Of a stretch of DNA of 64,000 nucleotides, positions 24,223 to 32,170 are shown piece by piece (position 1 is the stretch's first letter; every line of letters starts with the position of its first letter). Source of the DNA: Alcanivorax nanhaiticus (GTDB lineage Bacteria > Pseudomonadota > Gammaproteobacteria > Pseudomonadales > Alcanivoracaceae); assembly GCF_000756665.1 (NCBI RefSeq), contig NZ_ARXV01000018.1:1-64000 (forward strand). Reading direction: 5' to 3'. A program made the position numbers and the translations under genes. The notes beneath the pieces were generated by a model that did no database searches, was not told the origin of the DNA, and saw only the letters and a list, made by a program, of their open reading frames with translations.

Positions 24223-25293
24223 ATGACGAAAGACAATGACACAACAGGACAAACCGGGGACAGAGATCTGTACGTGGAAGCCAACATTCAGCAAAGCGAG
24301 CAGATGGACATGTTCTCTGTCCTCGATCTGCCCACCAAACAACAGCCTGACTACTCGAACACCGTAGACATCTACGATGCTATACCAAAGTACGTCTGGG
24401 GTAAGACGCGAGAGCACGAAGATCTGAAAGCCGCGAGCATCGTGCGTTACTGCACCATACGAGGCCGCAAGCTCACCGTGAAACTCAAGCCCGCAATCAT
24501 TGAAAAAGGCGAAAAGACCGTCCTCATCTACGCGGGGCAGCGCGAGGAGTTAGTAGAAGACGCGCTCCGGAAGATTGCCGTGAACGGACAAGGCGTCTAC
24601 GTAAAGGACAAGGCGGGAGTCAGCTTCACACTTTACGAGCTGATGAAAGAGCTTGAGAGAATGGGACACACCTACAGCCTCGATGAAGTCAAAGAAGCTC
24701 TGTTCGTGTGCCGGGGCGCGATAATGGAGTGCTACTCCGAGGACGGCGAATCGGTAATGAACTCCAGCTTGTTCGGCCTTCTGGGGCTCACCACGAGAAA
24801 AGACCTGGAGAAAAAGGGGCGATCAGCAAAATGCTACGTTCAGTTCAACCCTCTGGTGAACGAGTCAATCATGAATCTGACGTTTCGTCAGTACAATTAC
24901 CAGATAGGCATGGACATCCGCTCCCCTCTCGCCAGATTCTTCTACAAGCGAATGGCCCAATACTGGACGCAGGCGAGTGAAAGCCATCCGTACCAGCCCA
25001 ATCTCGTAGCCTTCCTGGAACAAAGCCCAAGGGGCCTCACCAGCAAGATGGGCGAGAATCTGCGAGCCATGCGAAGCGCCCTGGACACCCTCAAGAAACA
25101 CAAGGTTATCTCTCGCTTCGATGAAGAGAAGGTGCTCAAGGGTAAGCAGAAGGTGATAGATGCACGGTACACCATTTTCCCGCACCCGGATTTCGTGAAG
25201 GAGGTGATTCGAGCGAACCAGCGCAAGAACGCACTGAAGACACGAGCCCTCCGCAACGACATCGAGTTCAAAGACATCCACGACAAGTCATAG
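24223..25293 (+). CDS. repA: Plasmid replication initiator protein
   Basis: 356 residues. Two winged-helix regions can be traced: about 70-130 (ALRKIAVNGQGVYV, then SFTLYELMKELERMGHTYSLDEVKEAL) and about 200-315 (SPLARFFYKRMAQYW, typical of Rep/TrfA-like initiators). It is directly followed by an iteron array with DnaA boxes, which makes the role firm. It binds iterons to open the origin and would autoregulate. Incompatibility group not identified. Confidence 0.85.
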   Translation: MTKDNDTTGQTGDRDLYVEANIQQSEQMDMFSVLDLPTKQQPDYSNTVDIYDAIPKYVWGKTREHEDLKAASIVRYCTIRGRKLTVKLKPAIIEKGEKTVLIYAGQREELVEDALRKIAVNGQGVYVKDKAGVSFTLYELMKELERMGHTYSLDEVKEALFVCRGAIMECYSEDGESVMNSSLFGLLGLTTRKDLEKKGRSAKCYVQFNPLVNESIMNLTFRQYNYQIGMDIRSPLARFFYKRMAQYWTQASESHPYQPNLVAFLEQSPRGLTSKMGENLRAMRSALDTLKKHKVISRFDEEKVLKGKQKVIDARYTIFPHPDFVKEVIRANQRKNALKTRALRNDIEFKDIHDKS

Positions 25294-25452
25294 AGGGGGG
25301 CAACCGCCCTCCTCTGGACCCTCCCGCCATTCGAGCGTCACCCAAAGCCCAGCGCCTGCCGAAACCAGTGCAACCAGTCGGCATTCTGACGCTCGGCTTC
25401 CCCGAAAAAGCCTCCAAAACACCGCAAGTGTCTGAAAAACAAGCAACTATAT

Positions 25453-26197
25453 ATAGGTTTGCTGCATCGGTTTCCTGCCTCAATCAACGTAAGGCACTGA
25501 AACTAAAGGGTATTCGCAAGATGTGGGCCGCGCAAAGCAAGCCTGACGTATATAGGTCCAGTGCATCGGTTTTGCCAAAGCCCTCTTGAAGTGCCCGTAG
25601 AACGCAGGAGGAAAACGGTGTCAGCCCTCGGAATTCGCGGTAAGGGCACAAAAAGGCGTCTAAGTGATTGATACTTAACTGTAGGTTACGTGCATCGGTT
25701 TTTCCGGTGCATATAGGTTACGTGCATCGGTTTTGCTAGGTTGACACAGGTGGACAAAGGTTGACGCATCAGAACAAGCAGTCATAGGTTCAAAATATGA
25801 GCCAAAGAGATCAGTTCGTGCTCAATAGTTACTCACAAAACCGGTGGGTAACCTTGGGGAAAGCGGGAAAATCATCTGTAGGTTCGCTGCATCGGTTTAT
25901 GTAGGTATGGTGCATCGGTCAAAAAACACCCGGAAAACATATAGGTTGAGCGCGTCGGTCTGTGGATAATGATCGCACCGTCAGCACAAACTCTGTAGGT
26001 TCGCTGCATCGGTTCCCAGATCAGGTAAGAATCAGCTATAGGTTTAGCGCTTCGGTTGGCGAAAATGGGCGCTAAATCGTGGATAAAAAAGGAAAATCTG
26101 TGGATAAGATCAGGACAACTTTTCGTGTATATAGGACCGCTGCTTCGGTTCCGATAGGACGGTATCTTCGGTTTCGGTAGGTTTGGTGCATCGGTAC
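25453..26197 (+). repeat. Iteron array of the replication origin (12 copies)
   Basis: Twelve direct repeats of about 21 bp, consensus RTAGGT-N5-GCATCGGTTT, starting at 25453, 25552, 25681, 25713, 25878, 25901, 25941, 25995, 26038, 26131, 26154 and 26177. The TAGG and TCGGT parts are best kept, the middle varies. Copies 7 and 9-11 change GCATCGG to CGTCGG or CTTCGG. Spacing is irregular, not the fixed pitch of a CRISPR. They are probably RepA binding sites for initiation and copy control. Confidence 0.9.
25961..26107 (-). other. DnaA boxes within the origin
   Basis: Perfect TGTGGATAA (complement of TTATCCACA) at 25961-25969 and 26099-26107, and a one-mismatch copy at 26078-26086, placed between iterons. 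Confidence 0.75.
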
Positions 26198-26239
26198 ATA
26201 TCAAAAAGCACCGATATAACAACGGCTTGAAGCTGATTG

Positions 26240-26310
26240 GAAGGGGCCTAACCCTTATTTAGCCCTTCTTTAGTCCTATACAAATAAAAGAATTTATTTA
26301 TTTATCCTTT
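26240..26310. other. AT-rich DNA unwinding region
   Basis: Strongly AT-rich stretch with repeated TTTA/CTTTAG units (26255-26305) just beyond the last iteron. Probably the melting region of the origin. No gene. Confidence 0.55.
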
Positions 26311-26343
26311 GGCCGCACGAGAAAGCGAACAGAAATTCACCAG

Positions 26344-26787
26344 CTATGATGTGAGGCGAGGCCAGAACTCCACCAGAGCGAACAAGATCAGCATTAGGAT
26401 CGAAAGGATCGTCACGAACGCCACGTAGTAACAACCTTCAATGAAAGCCGTCTTCATCGTTGTCCAGATGTCGATCTTCTTACCTGAGAAGACCTGAGCC
26501 AGCTTCTGAAAAGCGAGCAGGGAAGCCATGCCGCAGACCATCACCAGCGGGATCAATACGTAGAACCGCTCCTTCAACAGAGAAAAGTCCAGCCAGCCTG
26601 ACGACAAACCCATTCCAATCAGCTTTCCCAGAATGAAACCTGCGGTTACAGCAGCAATGCCTCGGGATGCCACCACTCGTACAGCCTGGGACCAGGTAAG
26701 CTCAATCCCCATACCTCGCCTTGAGGACCGTCTCACCAGGACAGTTGAAATCATCCCCCCCATCAAAACCAAAGCAACAATCTCCAC
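26344..26787 (-). CDS. Inner membrane protein
   Basis: 147 residues with four predicted membrane helices (about 1-18, 34-56, 74-92, 112-137). The start is GTG 26787 with AGGGGG just upstream. No family recognised. It points towards the origin. Confidence 0.6.
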   Translation of the reverse strand: MEIVALVLMGGMISTVLVRRSSRRGMGIELTWSQAVRVVASRGIAAVTAGFILGKLIGMGLSSGWLDFSLLKERFYVLIPLVMVCGMASLLAFQKLAQVFSGKKIDIWTTMKTAFIEGCYYVAFVTILSILMLILFALVEFWPRLTS

Positions 26788-26990
26788 ACCGCCCCCTATA
26801 AGCCAAGATCAACATTTGTTATTTCAGTACATTTAATACCATTCCTGTAATCAGAAGCGATCAACATGTGATCCTTTGAGCCGAAACACACTCAAACGCC
26901 TCACATTAGCTTTTGCTGGCATCAGGAGCCCCAAGGGACAGGTGAAGCCTGAATCGCCAACAGAGGCCACTACAGGGCCTTTGTACGCGA
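26788..26990. other. Intergenic region, convergence of promoter and exonuclease 3' end
   Basis: 200 bp. GATCAACAT occurs at 26810 and 26861, the second as GATCAACATGTGATC, an imperfect palindrome. No gene supported: a plus-strand frame from 26876 runs antisense to the exonuclease and has no ribosome site. Confidence 0.4.
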
Positions 26991-27758
26991 TCATCTGTGC
27001 CCTCGTGATCGCTTTGCCATGTACTTTAAGACCCCTAGCGTATCAAGACAGTCAGAGAGGGCTCTGTGAGGCCGCTCAGAGCGAACACGACACATTGCAG
27101 CGGCATCGGCCAACGAGATCCATTGAAAGCCTCCTGATGGCCTCTGCTCGCCATTCCAGCGCGAAAACAGGGCCATCACACATTCAGAGCTGCCAATGAC
27201 TGGTGATTCAACACCTACCAGGGATGCAGTCTGCTTTAGGAGCCGCAACTCGAACGCTACGTTATATGCCACGACAGGACGATCCTGAACGAGCAATGAA
27301 AAATCCGAAGCAAGCTCCCCCCAAGTTGGTGCCGTCCGAACATCCTCCAAAGAAAGGCCGTGAACCTCTGTAGCCTCTACCTCAATTGCACCCACGGGAC
27401 AAACTAGAGACTCCATAAGCACACGCCCGTTTGCATCGACAGCACCAATCTCGACAATCTCTGCCGAAGGCCCCAGCCCCGTGGTTTCGAGGTCCAAGAT
27501 AACCGGATCACCGGCCAACAGGTTCTTTGCTCTCTCCGCACATTCCATTCTCCGCTTTTGAGCAGGTCCAGGAAGGCGCTGCCACGGAACGCAGGCTTCA
27601 GGGTCGAAGACCGCGTACCAACCCTGGCCTTGCCATACAGTCCCGGCAACAGGCGTTTCGTCTCCAGGCATCAGCCCTATTGCCTTCAACTGCCCCTTGT
27701 TGAGCCATCCGTGCTCAGCAGCCTCACTTGGCCGCAGGTGAATTCTCCCATTTCCCAT
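26991..27758 (-). CDS. DnaQ-like 3'-5' exonuclease
   Basis: 255 residues. An N-terminal 80-residue extension precedes the DEDD exonuclease fold: ExoI motif ILDLETTGL (Asp89, Glu91), VEATEVHGLS, ExoII AYNVAFELRLL (about 165-175; Glu in place of the usual Asp after Phe), and ExoIII HRALSDCLDT (about 232-241). It is like the proofreading epsilon/RNase T class. Downstream of the PP-loop gene on the same strand. Confidence 0.8.
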   Translation of the reverse strand: MGNGRIHLRPSEAAEHGWLNKGQLKAIGLMPGDETPVAGTVWQGQGWYAVFDPEACVPWQRLPGPAQKRRMECAERAKNLLAGDPVILDLETTGLGPSAEIVEIGAVDANGRVLMESLVCPVGAIEVEATEVHGLSLEDVRTAPTWGELASDFSLLVQDRPVVAYNVAFELRLLKQTASLVGVESPVIGSSECVMALFSRWNGEQRPSGGFQWISLADAAAMCRVRSERPHRALSDCLDTLGVLKYMAKRSRGHR

Positions 27759-27797
27759 CTATGCCCCCTCAGAACAAACACTCCACCCTCACTTCCA

Positions 27798-28016
27798 CTA
27801 AATCTGGACAACATTCCCCATGACTGAGAAATCAGGATTATCCAAATCAATAGCGGACATCGAATCGTTTTCTCCAAGAATTTCACCAGCAAAGCTGTGG
27901 AAGCGACCCCCAATTTCCCAAATCAGATAAGTACGTGGACGGCATGACCAAGTTCCAAAGAGACATTTAACCCCTCCTGGAGAAAACGGAGTTTGCACCT
28001 CCAGCACAATCCTCAA
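27798..28016 (-). CDS. Possible small protein coupled to PP-loop gene
   Basis: 72 residues from TTG 28016, which overlaps the stop of the upstream gene (TTGA). Trp/Phe-rich middle (GTWSCRP, YLIWEIGGRFHSF). No family recognised. Without it the stretch 27759-28012 would be empty. Tentative. Confidence 0.4.
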   Translation of the reverse strand: MRIVLEVQTPFSPGGVKCLFGTWSCRPRTYLIWEIGGRFHSFAGEILGENDSMSAIDLDNPDFSVMGNVVQI

Positions 28017-28966
28017 TACGCCGTGCCAACACAGTGCCCATGCGAATATCGGTACTCTGCAATTTGCTCATCAGACCAATTGCGGAACTTTTCGGCTGCC
28101 TGTTGGATTTTCACTGGCAGAGGTGTAACGCCGAACACTCCGTAGTTTCGGTTCACAGTTACGATCTGCCCCTGCTTGTTTCTCTTCGGGCGACCGTTCG
28201 CATCAGTAACCAGGATGGACGATTTGTCCCGATGCTTCTCCAGCTTCGCGGCTTCCAGCTCTACCCAGTCATTCAAGTCGTCTGGACAGAACCGGCGAAG
28301 GTACTCCAGCTCTTCCAGCGACAAGAACGGGCAGGCTTTGCAATTCGACGGGATGACATACAGCCCTTTGCTATGGAGGTATTCCTGGCAAGCTGTTCGA
28401 TCCATTCCAAGGTCCAACAGTGGGTAGACGGGAAGTATGGATTCTCGGAACCATCTTCGAGGATTCTTCTCCGGGTCCGACACCCGGCGTTCCTCACCTT
28501 TGGCAATGCCAAGAATCATGTGGATCCTTCCATGTAGGGCAGCAAACTCTCTAAGACCTCTCTTACGACCGTGCGACACGCCATAGCGCTTGCTGACCCA
28601 ATGCTCCAGGAAGCGATAGATCGGCTGTAGCTTCAACTGGTCAGTGCAAGTCTTCGGATAGGCTTTTGAGCCTATGGCGTCGTGCGTCCTGTAGAAGTGA
28701 CGAAGGGACTTCCAGTTGGGCGAGTGATACCCCATGTCAGAGGTGAGAAACACGAACTCCACCCCTGCTTCAGCGCACCTTGTTTGTACTGACCGAACAT
28801 GCTTGTAGGTAGCGTCGAACTCATCACCGGTATCACTCATCAGCACCAGGAAATCGTTCGGTGCATACCGATCACGGAACACTTTGTCATCTAGGTACAT
28901 CTCAAGAAGCGCCGAACTGTCCTGCCCCGCACCAAAAGAGAGAACAGTGAGCTTAGGGCCGCTCAC
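28013..28966 (-). CDS. PP-loop ATPase, PAPS-reductase/DndC-like
   Basis: 317 residues from GTG 28966 (GGGG about 8 nt upstream); the frame is open further to 29023, so the start is uncertain. PP-loop LSFGAGQDSSALL (about 8-20) binds ATP for adenylation. CTDQLKLQPIYRFL and NCKACPFLS (a Cys pair) are typical of PAPS-reductase-family proteins on mobile DNA, often sulphur-transfer or DNA-modification enzymes. No DndBDE partners are seen, so its substrate is unknown. Confidence 0.72.
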   Translation of the reverse strand: MSGPKLTVLSFGAGQDSSALLEMYLDDKVFRDRYAPNDFLVLMSDTGDEFDATYKHVRSVQTRCAEAGVEFVFLTSDMGYHSPNWKSLRHFYRTHDAIGSKAYPKTCTDQLKLQPIYRFLEHWVSKRYGVSHGRKRGLREFAALHGRIHMILGIAKGEERRVSDPEKNPRRWFRESILPVYPLLDLGMDRTACQEYLHSKGLYVIPSNCKACPFLSLEELEYLRRFCPDDLNDWVELEAAKLEKHRDKSSILVTDANGRPKRNKQGQIVTVNRNYGVFGVTPLPVKIQQAAEKFRNWSDEQIAEYRYSHGHCVGTAY

Positions 28967-29090
28967 GAAAACACCCCAACCGACACTCTGTACCGAACGG
29001 ACACACAACCAAAACAGGCACAACCATCGAACCTGGTCAGACTCGCTCTTAACGCCTTCGGCAACTCCTTCATGAACACCTCAAAAAAAC

Positions 29091-29320
29091 TTGCTTTATT
29101 ACAGCATCAAAATATAATACGGTAATAATAGGTAATCAAGAGGGACTCGAAAAACAGCTTTAAGAGACTCAGGCGCTACCGAGGAGCAAGCGGAACCACC
29201 GTGCAAAGCATCCAAAGGGGCTCTAAAAAGCCTCCCAAGAAAGAGGGGGTTGGCCGCGAAATAAAGCGGCGGGTCTCGAAAGGTGGCTTTAGGAGTCCCT
29301 AGACGAAGGAAGATAAACGG
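29091..29320 (+). promoter_or_regulatory. Promoter and long leader with inverted repeat
   Basis: Promoter TTGCTT (29091-29096), 16-bp spacer, TATAAT (29113-29118). ACGGTAATAATAGGTAAT (29119-29136) follows the -10. The 180-nt leader is bounded by AGGGACTC (29141-29148) and GAGTCCCT (29292-29299). It contains GACTCAGGCG and AAAGGGGCTCTAAAA motifs that also occur in the parM leader. It could fold into a long-range structure. No gene seen in it. Confidence 0.55.
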
Positions 29321-29731
29321 ATGCACCCAAAACAAGTTCGCGCTATCACTCGCTGCCCGAAGGCCACAATGCGGCACCTGATGACTGGGGAAGTACCCAA
29401 GCTGGTGGTGCCGCGCTCGCCACTGATCACCCTCCTGGAGAAATACAGCCCGAGGGACCGACTCCACATGATTGGGGTGAAGCTAACTCACACGCTTGGC
29501 TACAGCGGAGGAATGACCTTCCGCAACGCTGAGCAGTTGTATACCTGGCTGAAGCCTGCGTCCCACATGCTGGAAAGTGAATACTGGCCTGCGGAGTCGC
29601 GGAGGATTAAGAGCTTCCAGAAAACTCTCACAGAGCGTGACCTAGCTCAGTCCTGCGCACAGTGGCCGCAATGGCTGGGAGCGAACCTGAACCACGAGTC
29701 AACAACACAGCACGGAAAGGGGGCGGCGTGA
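29321..29731 (+). CDS. Hypothetical protein
   Basis: 136 residues, basic N-terminus, no family recognised. The segment TRCPKATMRHLMTGEVPKLVVP could be a small helical DNA- or RNA-binding region (speculative). First gene after the structured leader. Its 3' end is next to the transglutaminase-like gene. Confidence 0.55.
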   Translation: MHPKQVRAITRCPKATMRHLMTGEVPKLVVPRSPLITLLEKYSPRDRLHMIGVKLTHTLGYSGGMTFRNAEQLYTWLKPASHMLESEYWPAESRRIKSFQKTLTERDLAQSCAQWPQWLGANLNHESTTQHGKGAA

Positions 29732-29739
29732 AGGAAATC

Positions 29740-30192
29740 ATGACAACGCCTTGCCTGGAGAGTGAAACGTCTCCTTGGCATGAAGAGCTGGGGATGCTGC
29801 TGGCGGCTCTGGATGACTCCCCTCTCGAATGTGACGGGCTCACCCATGCTGTGAGCTTCGTGCTGCATCAGGCTGGTATCAAGCACCGTTGCGCAATGGG
29901 ATTTGTGAAGGATGCAGACACAGGCAACTGTGTGGCCCCTCACGTTTGGGTCGAGTTGGCTGACGGCTGGATCGTGGACTTCAGGCTACGCATGTGGCTG
30001 GGCGATGAGGACAGGGTGCCACATGGCGTGTTTCACCCAGCCTCCAACAAGACCTTCCAGTTTCACGGTGAGTATCGGGACCGCAGTAGCACTATCAATC
30101 ATCGTGTCCTGGACATGATGACCGAAGGCCGTCTTTCACATGTGAAAGTTTCACGCGAATTCGTAGAGGAGAACCGTAATGTCCGAGTTTGA
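29740..30192 (+). CDS. Transglutaminase-like cysteine enzyme
   Basis: 150 residues. A Cys-His-Asp triad is visible: Cys31 in LECDGLTHAV at a helix start, His68 in APHVWVEL, Asp80 in WIVDFRLRMW. This is the layout of bacterial transglutaminase-like proteases or acyltransferases. I chose ATG 29740 (AAGGA 5 nt upstream); GTG 29728 overlapping the previous stop is an alternative. A CTTTCACATGTGAAAG copy lies near the 3' end, encoding LSHVKV. Substrate unknown. Confidence 0.6.
   Translation: MTTPCLESETSPWHEELGMLLAALDDSPLECDGLTHAVSFVLHQAGIKHRCAMGFVKDADTGNCVAPHVWVELADGWIVDFRLRMWLGDEDRVPHGVFHPASNKTFQFHGEYRDRSSTINHRVLDMMTEGRLSHVKVSREFVEENRNVRV
30133..30148. repeat. Palindrome CTTTCACATGTGAAAG, copy 4, intragenic
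   Basis: Perfect copy inside the last codons of the transglutaminase-like gene (LSHVK). Copy 6 lies in a similar place in another gene. Confidence 0.85.
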
Positions 30193-30697
30193 CTTCGACA
30201 AGGATGTATCGAGCGCACACTTTGCCTCCGCTGGCTGGAGTGTGGACCAGTTCAACCACTCCAACCCTTTTGATTGCCACCTGTTCTACATCCGCGACTA
30301 TCGCACCGGCCACATCCAGGTCTTCACCATCCGGACTTCGCACCTGGAGGAAATGAAGCCTGAAGCCGACCCCCTGACACTGGGGAGTGCCCTGGGCGAG
30401 CTGATGCTGAAGGTCTATGACAAGATCGCGACCGACAAAGAGCAGGAGGTGTTGGGGGTGGTGCTCGGTGGCTACATCAAGGGAACCCAGACATTCCAGC
30501 AGTGGGAAAGGGTTCGTGCCCACCATGAGCGATTCCACGCATTCATCAACATTTACGGCGGCAGGCAGGCGGCATCCGTTCGCCCCTTCATGGCCCGAGT
30601 GCCTGAACCCGTCCTGAGTGTCGATACCGTGCTGGAGAAGACTGACCAGGTGAAGCACATGGATGAGAGCAATCATCCAGAGTGGTTCCGCGAGTAG
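30179..30697 (+). CDS. Hypothetical protein
   Basis: 172 residues, soluble, no family recognised. Overlaps the upstream gene by 14 nt with GAGGAG before the ATG. Aromatic N-terminal half suggests a globular alpha/beta protein. Followed at 24 nt by the nuclease gene. Confidence 0.6.
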   Translation: MSEFDFDKDVSSAHFASAGWSVDQFNHSNPFDCHLFYIRDYRTGHIQVFTIRTSHLEEMKPEADPLTLGSALGELMLKVYDKIATDKEQEVLGVVLGGYIKGTQTFQQWERVRAHHERFHAFINIYGGRQAASVRPFMARVPEPVLSVDTVLEKTDQVKHMDESNHPEWFRE

Positions 30698-30721
30698 GTA
30701 GTTGAGGCAGGAGGAGACACG

Positions 30722-31270
30722 ATGACCGAAACCATTCTTTGGGTGCTGGCGCTGGTGGTAGCTCCATTGCTGGTGGCTAAAGCCGACCTATGGCGCAAAT
30801 CGATTCAGCTCCTCCGGTCCAGTGAAATGAACGCCATCAGAAGCTGGTGGGAAAGAGAGAACATGCCTCGCGAGCTGCGCGGGGCCACGCTTTTCTTGAA
30901 CGAGCAGGACATCTCAACCACCGAGCCTGTGGCTTTGCATGGCCGCGTCGATCAAGTCTTCAAGACCATTAAAGGGGTGCTGGTGCCAGTGGACACCAAG
31001 ACGCGGGACACGACCTGTATTTTCAAGTCGGACATCATCCAGCTCTCTGTCTACCGAGTGATCCTGGAGGCCAAGTACGGCTCGCAATACAAGGTGAGCA
31101 GGCGGGGGTATGTGCGCGTCGTGATCCAATCAGGGAGTGAGGAGTCAGTCAGATATATGCCGGTGGAGCTGCTATCAGAGCGCAAGGTAGCCGCTTTGTG
31201 GCGTCGGTACAACGCCCTGAGAAGCGGTGAAAAAAAAGGGAAATGCACCTGCGATGGGCATTTGCACTAA
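30722..31270 (+). CDS. Membrane-anchored PD-(D/E)XK (Cas4/RecB-like) nuclease
   Basis: 182 residues. N-terminal membrane helix (about 4-20). Nuclease motifs: Asp77 (HGRVDQVF), Asp91-Thr-Lys93 (VPVDTKTR) and the RecB/Cas4-type QLSVYRVIL (Gln107, Tyr111). The end has CTC-G-H residues. It probably is a membrane-associated DNA exonuclease. Such single-helix anchored versions occur on conjugative elements. No CRISPR is present in the window. Confidence 0.72.
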   Translation: MTETILWVLALVVAPLLVAKADLWRKSIQLLRSSEMNAIRSWWERENMPRELRGATLFLNEQDISTTEPVALHGRVDQVFKTIKGVLVPVDTKTRDTTCIFKSDIIQLSVYRVILEAKYGSQYKVSRRGYVRVVIQSGSEESVRYMPVELLSERKVAALWRRYNALRSGEKKGKCTCDGHLH

Positions 31271-31279
31271 CCGTACAAT

Positions 31280-31295
31280 CTTTCACATGTGAAAG
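31280..31295. repeat. Palindrome CTTTCACATGTGAAAG, copy 5
   Basis: Perfect copy 22 bp upstream of box C. The same palindrome-box pairing recurs at 48539/48577. Confidence 0.85.
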
Positions 31296-31317
31296 TTTTA
31301 GGCGTTCGCCTGTAACC

Positions 31318-31342
31318 GCCCGAAATGGGCAAAACGGCGGGC
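31318..31342 (+). promoter_or_regulatory. GCCC-N5-GGGC box C with downstream hairpin
   Basis: GCCCGAAATGGGC then A-AAA-CGGCG-GGC, 46 nt before the next start. A hairpin TCCTGTA/TACAGGA (31369-31380 right arm) overlaps the ribosome binding site of the gene at 31388. Confidence 0.6.
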
Positions 31343-31387
31343 TTGCATTTTTTCAGATTCCTGTAGTGTGGATTACAGGAGGAGCTT

Positions 31388-31861
31388 ATGAACGTGAACC
31401 CAAGCAAAGCCATTACCGGAGCAGTGATAGCGGCCACGTTTTTTGCCCTGACCTCCGGTATGACCTGGCTGAGTATTGTGCTCGGTCTACTGGCTTGGTG
31501 TCTCGCGTTCGATGGGTGGCTGAATCCCTTTGCCAAAGGTGAGCAGCTTCGCAGGACGGCGGCGAAAGCAGCCTTTGAGTCACTGGATGTCGTAGGGCTC
31601 GGGAAACGCTGGCAAGGAAGTACAGCCGAAGTGGCGCTGGTGAAAGACCTCACCGACATCCGGAGCCCTGCTCCCTGGAAGGTCCAGGTGCTTGCGAGAA
31701 CGCAGGCGAACGCCTGGTTCATCACAGAGATGCAGGTAGAGGGAGTAAACAAGGTGTCGCTACAGCAGCTCCACCACATTAACGAAGACGCAGCCAAGGG
31801 GCTGCTGGGTCAACAGCCAGAAGTCTATGAAAGGTTTTTTGGCAAGACCGACACTGCATAA
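31388..31861 (+). CDS. Membrane protein, operon leader
   Basis: 157 residues. One or two hydrophobic segments at about 8-44, then a soluble region with a KGEQLRRTAAKAAFESL helix. No family recognised. First gene of a run that continues with a small membrane protein, an S49 peptidase and a DsbA-like protein, suggesting envelope functions in transfer. A hairpin in the leader covers its ribosome site. Confidence 0.6.
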   Translation: MNVNPSKAITGAVIAATFFALTSGMTWLSIVLGLLAWCLAFDGWLNPFAKGEQLRRTAAKAAFESLDVVGLGKRWQGSTAEVALVKDLTDIRSPAPWKVQVLARTQANAWFITEMQVEGVNKVSLQQLHHINEDAAKGLLGQQPEVYERFFGKTDTA

Positions 31862-31872
31862 GGAACGAAAAC

Positions 31873-32169
31873 ATGAACAAGACCGCTGAAACTGTTCAGT
31901 CAGGACAGATTGATGACGCGAAGCTGATGCAGGCCGGGTTTGCCCAGTGCGCCTTCATCGCGCTTCAGACGCTGGCCTTTCCCGAATTGGGGGTGGCTGG
32001 CGGTATCGTTGCCGCCCAGTGCGCGTTGATGCCCTGGTTGGTGCCCGTCGCTCGAAAGGCTCCAGTGATGGCCGTAGCCATGTCGCTGACATCTGCCGTA
32101 CTGAGCCCTGTCTTCAGTGTGCTGTGCCTCAATGCCGCAGACATCCTGAAGGGTATTGCTGGGGCCTGA
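31873..32169 (+). CDS. Small membrane protein
   Basis: 98 residues, two to three hydrophobic segments (about 22-56 and 65-88). No family recognised. 11 nt after the previous gene. Confidence 0.55.
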   Translation: MNKTAETVQSGQIDDAKLMQAGFAQCAFIALQTLAFPELGVAGGIVAAQCALMPWLVPVARKAPVMAVAMSLTSAVLSPVFSVLCLNAADILKGIAGA

Positions 32170-32170
32170 C

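Noticed and set aside
25453..26197. Could the repeated TAGGT/GCATCGG array be a CRISPR?
   Set aside because: Repeats vary in sequence, spacing is irregular (22 to 177 bp), there are no cas genes, and DnaA boxes and an initiator gene are adjacent. It is an iteron origin.
26876..27199. 107-codon plus-strand frame
   Set aside because: Antisense to the end of the DnaQ-like exonuclease, without a ribosome site.
28013..28966. Phosphorothioation (Dnd) system from the DndC-like PP-loop gene
   Set aside because: No DndA, B, D or E homologues nearby; PP-loop family alone is not enough.
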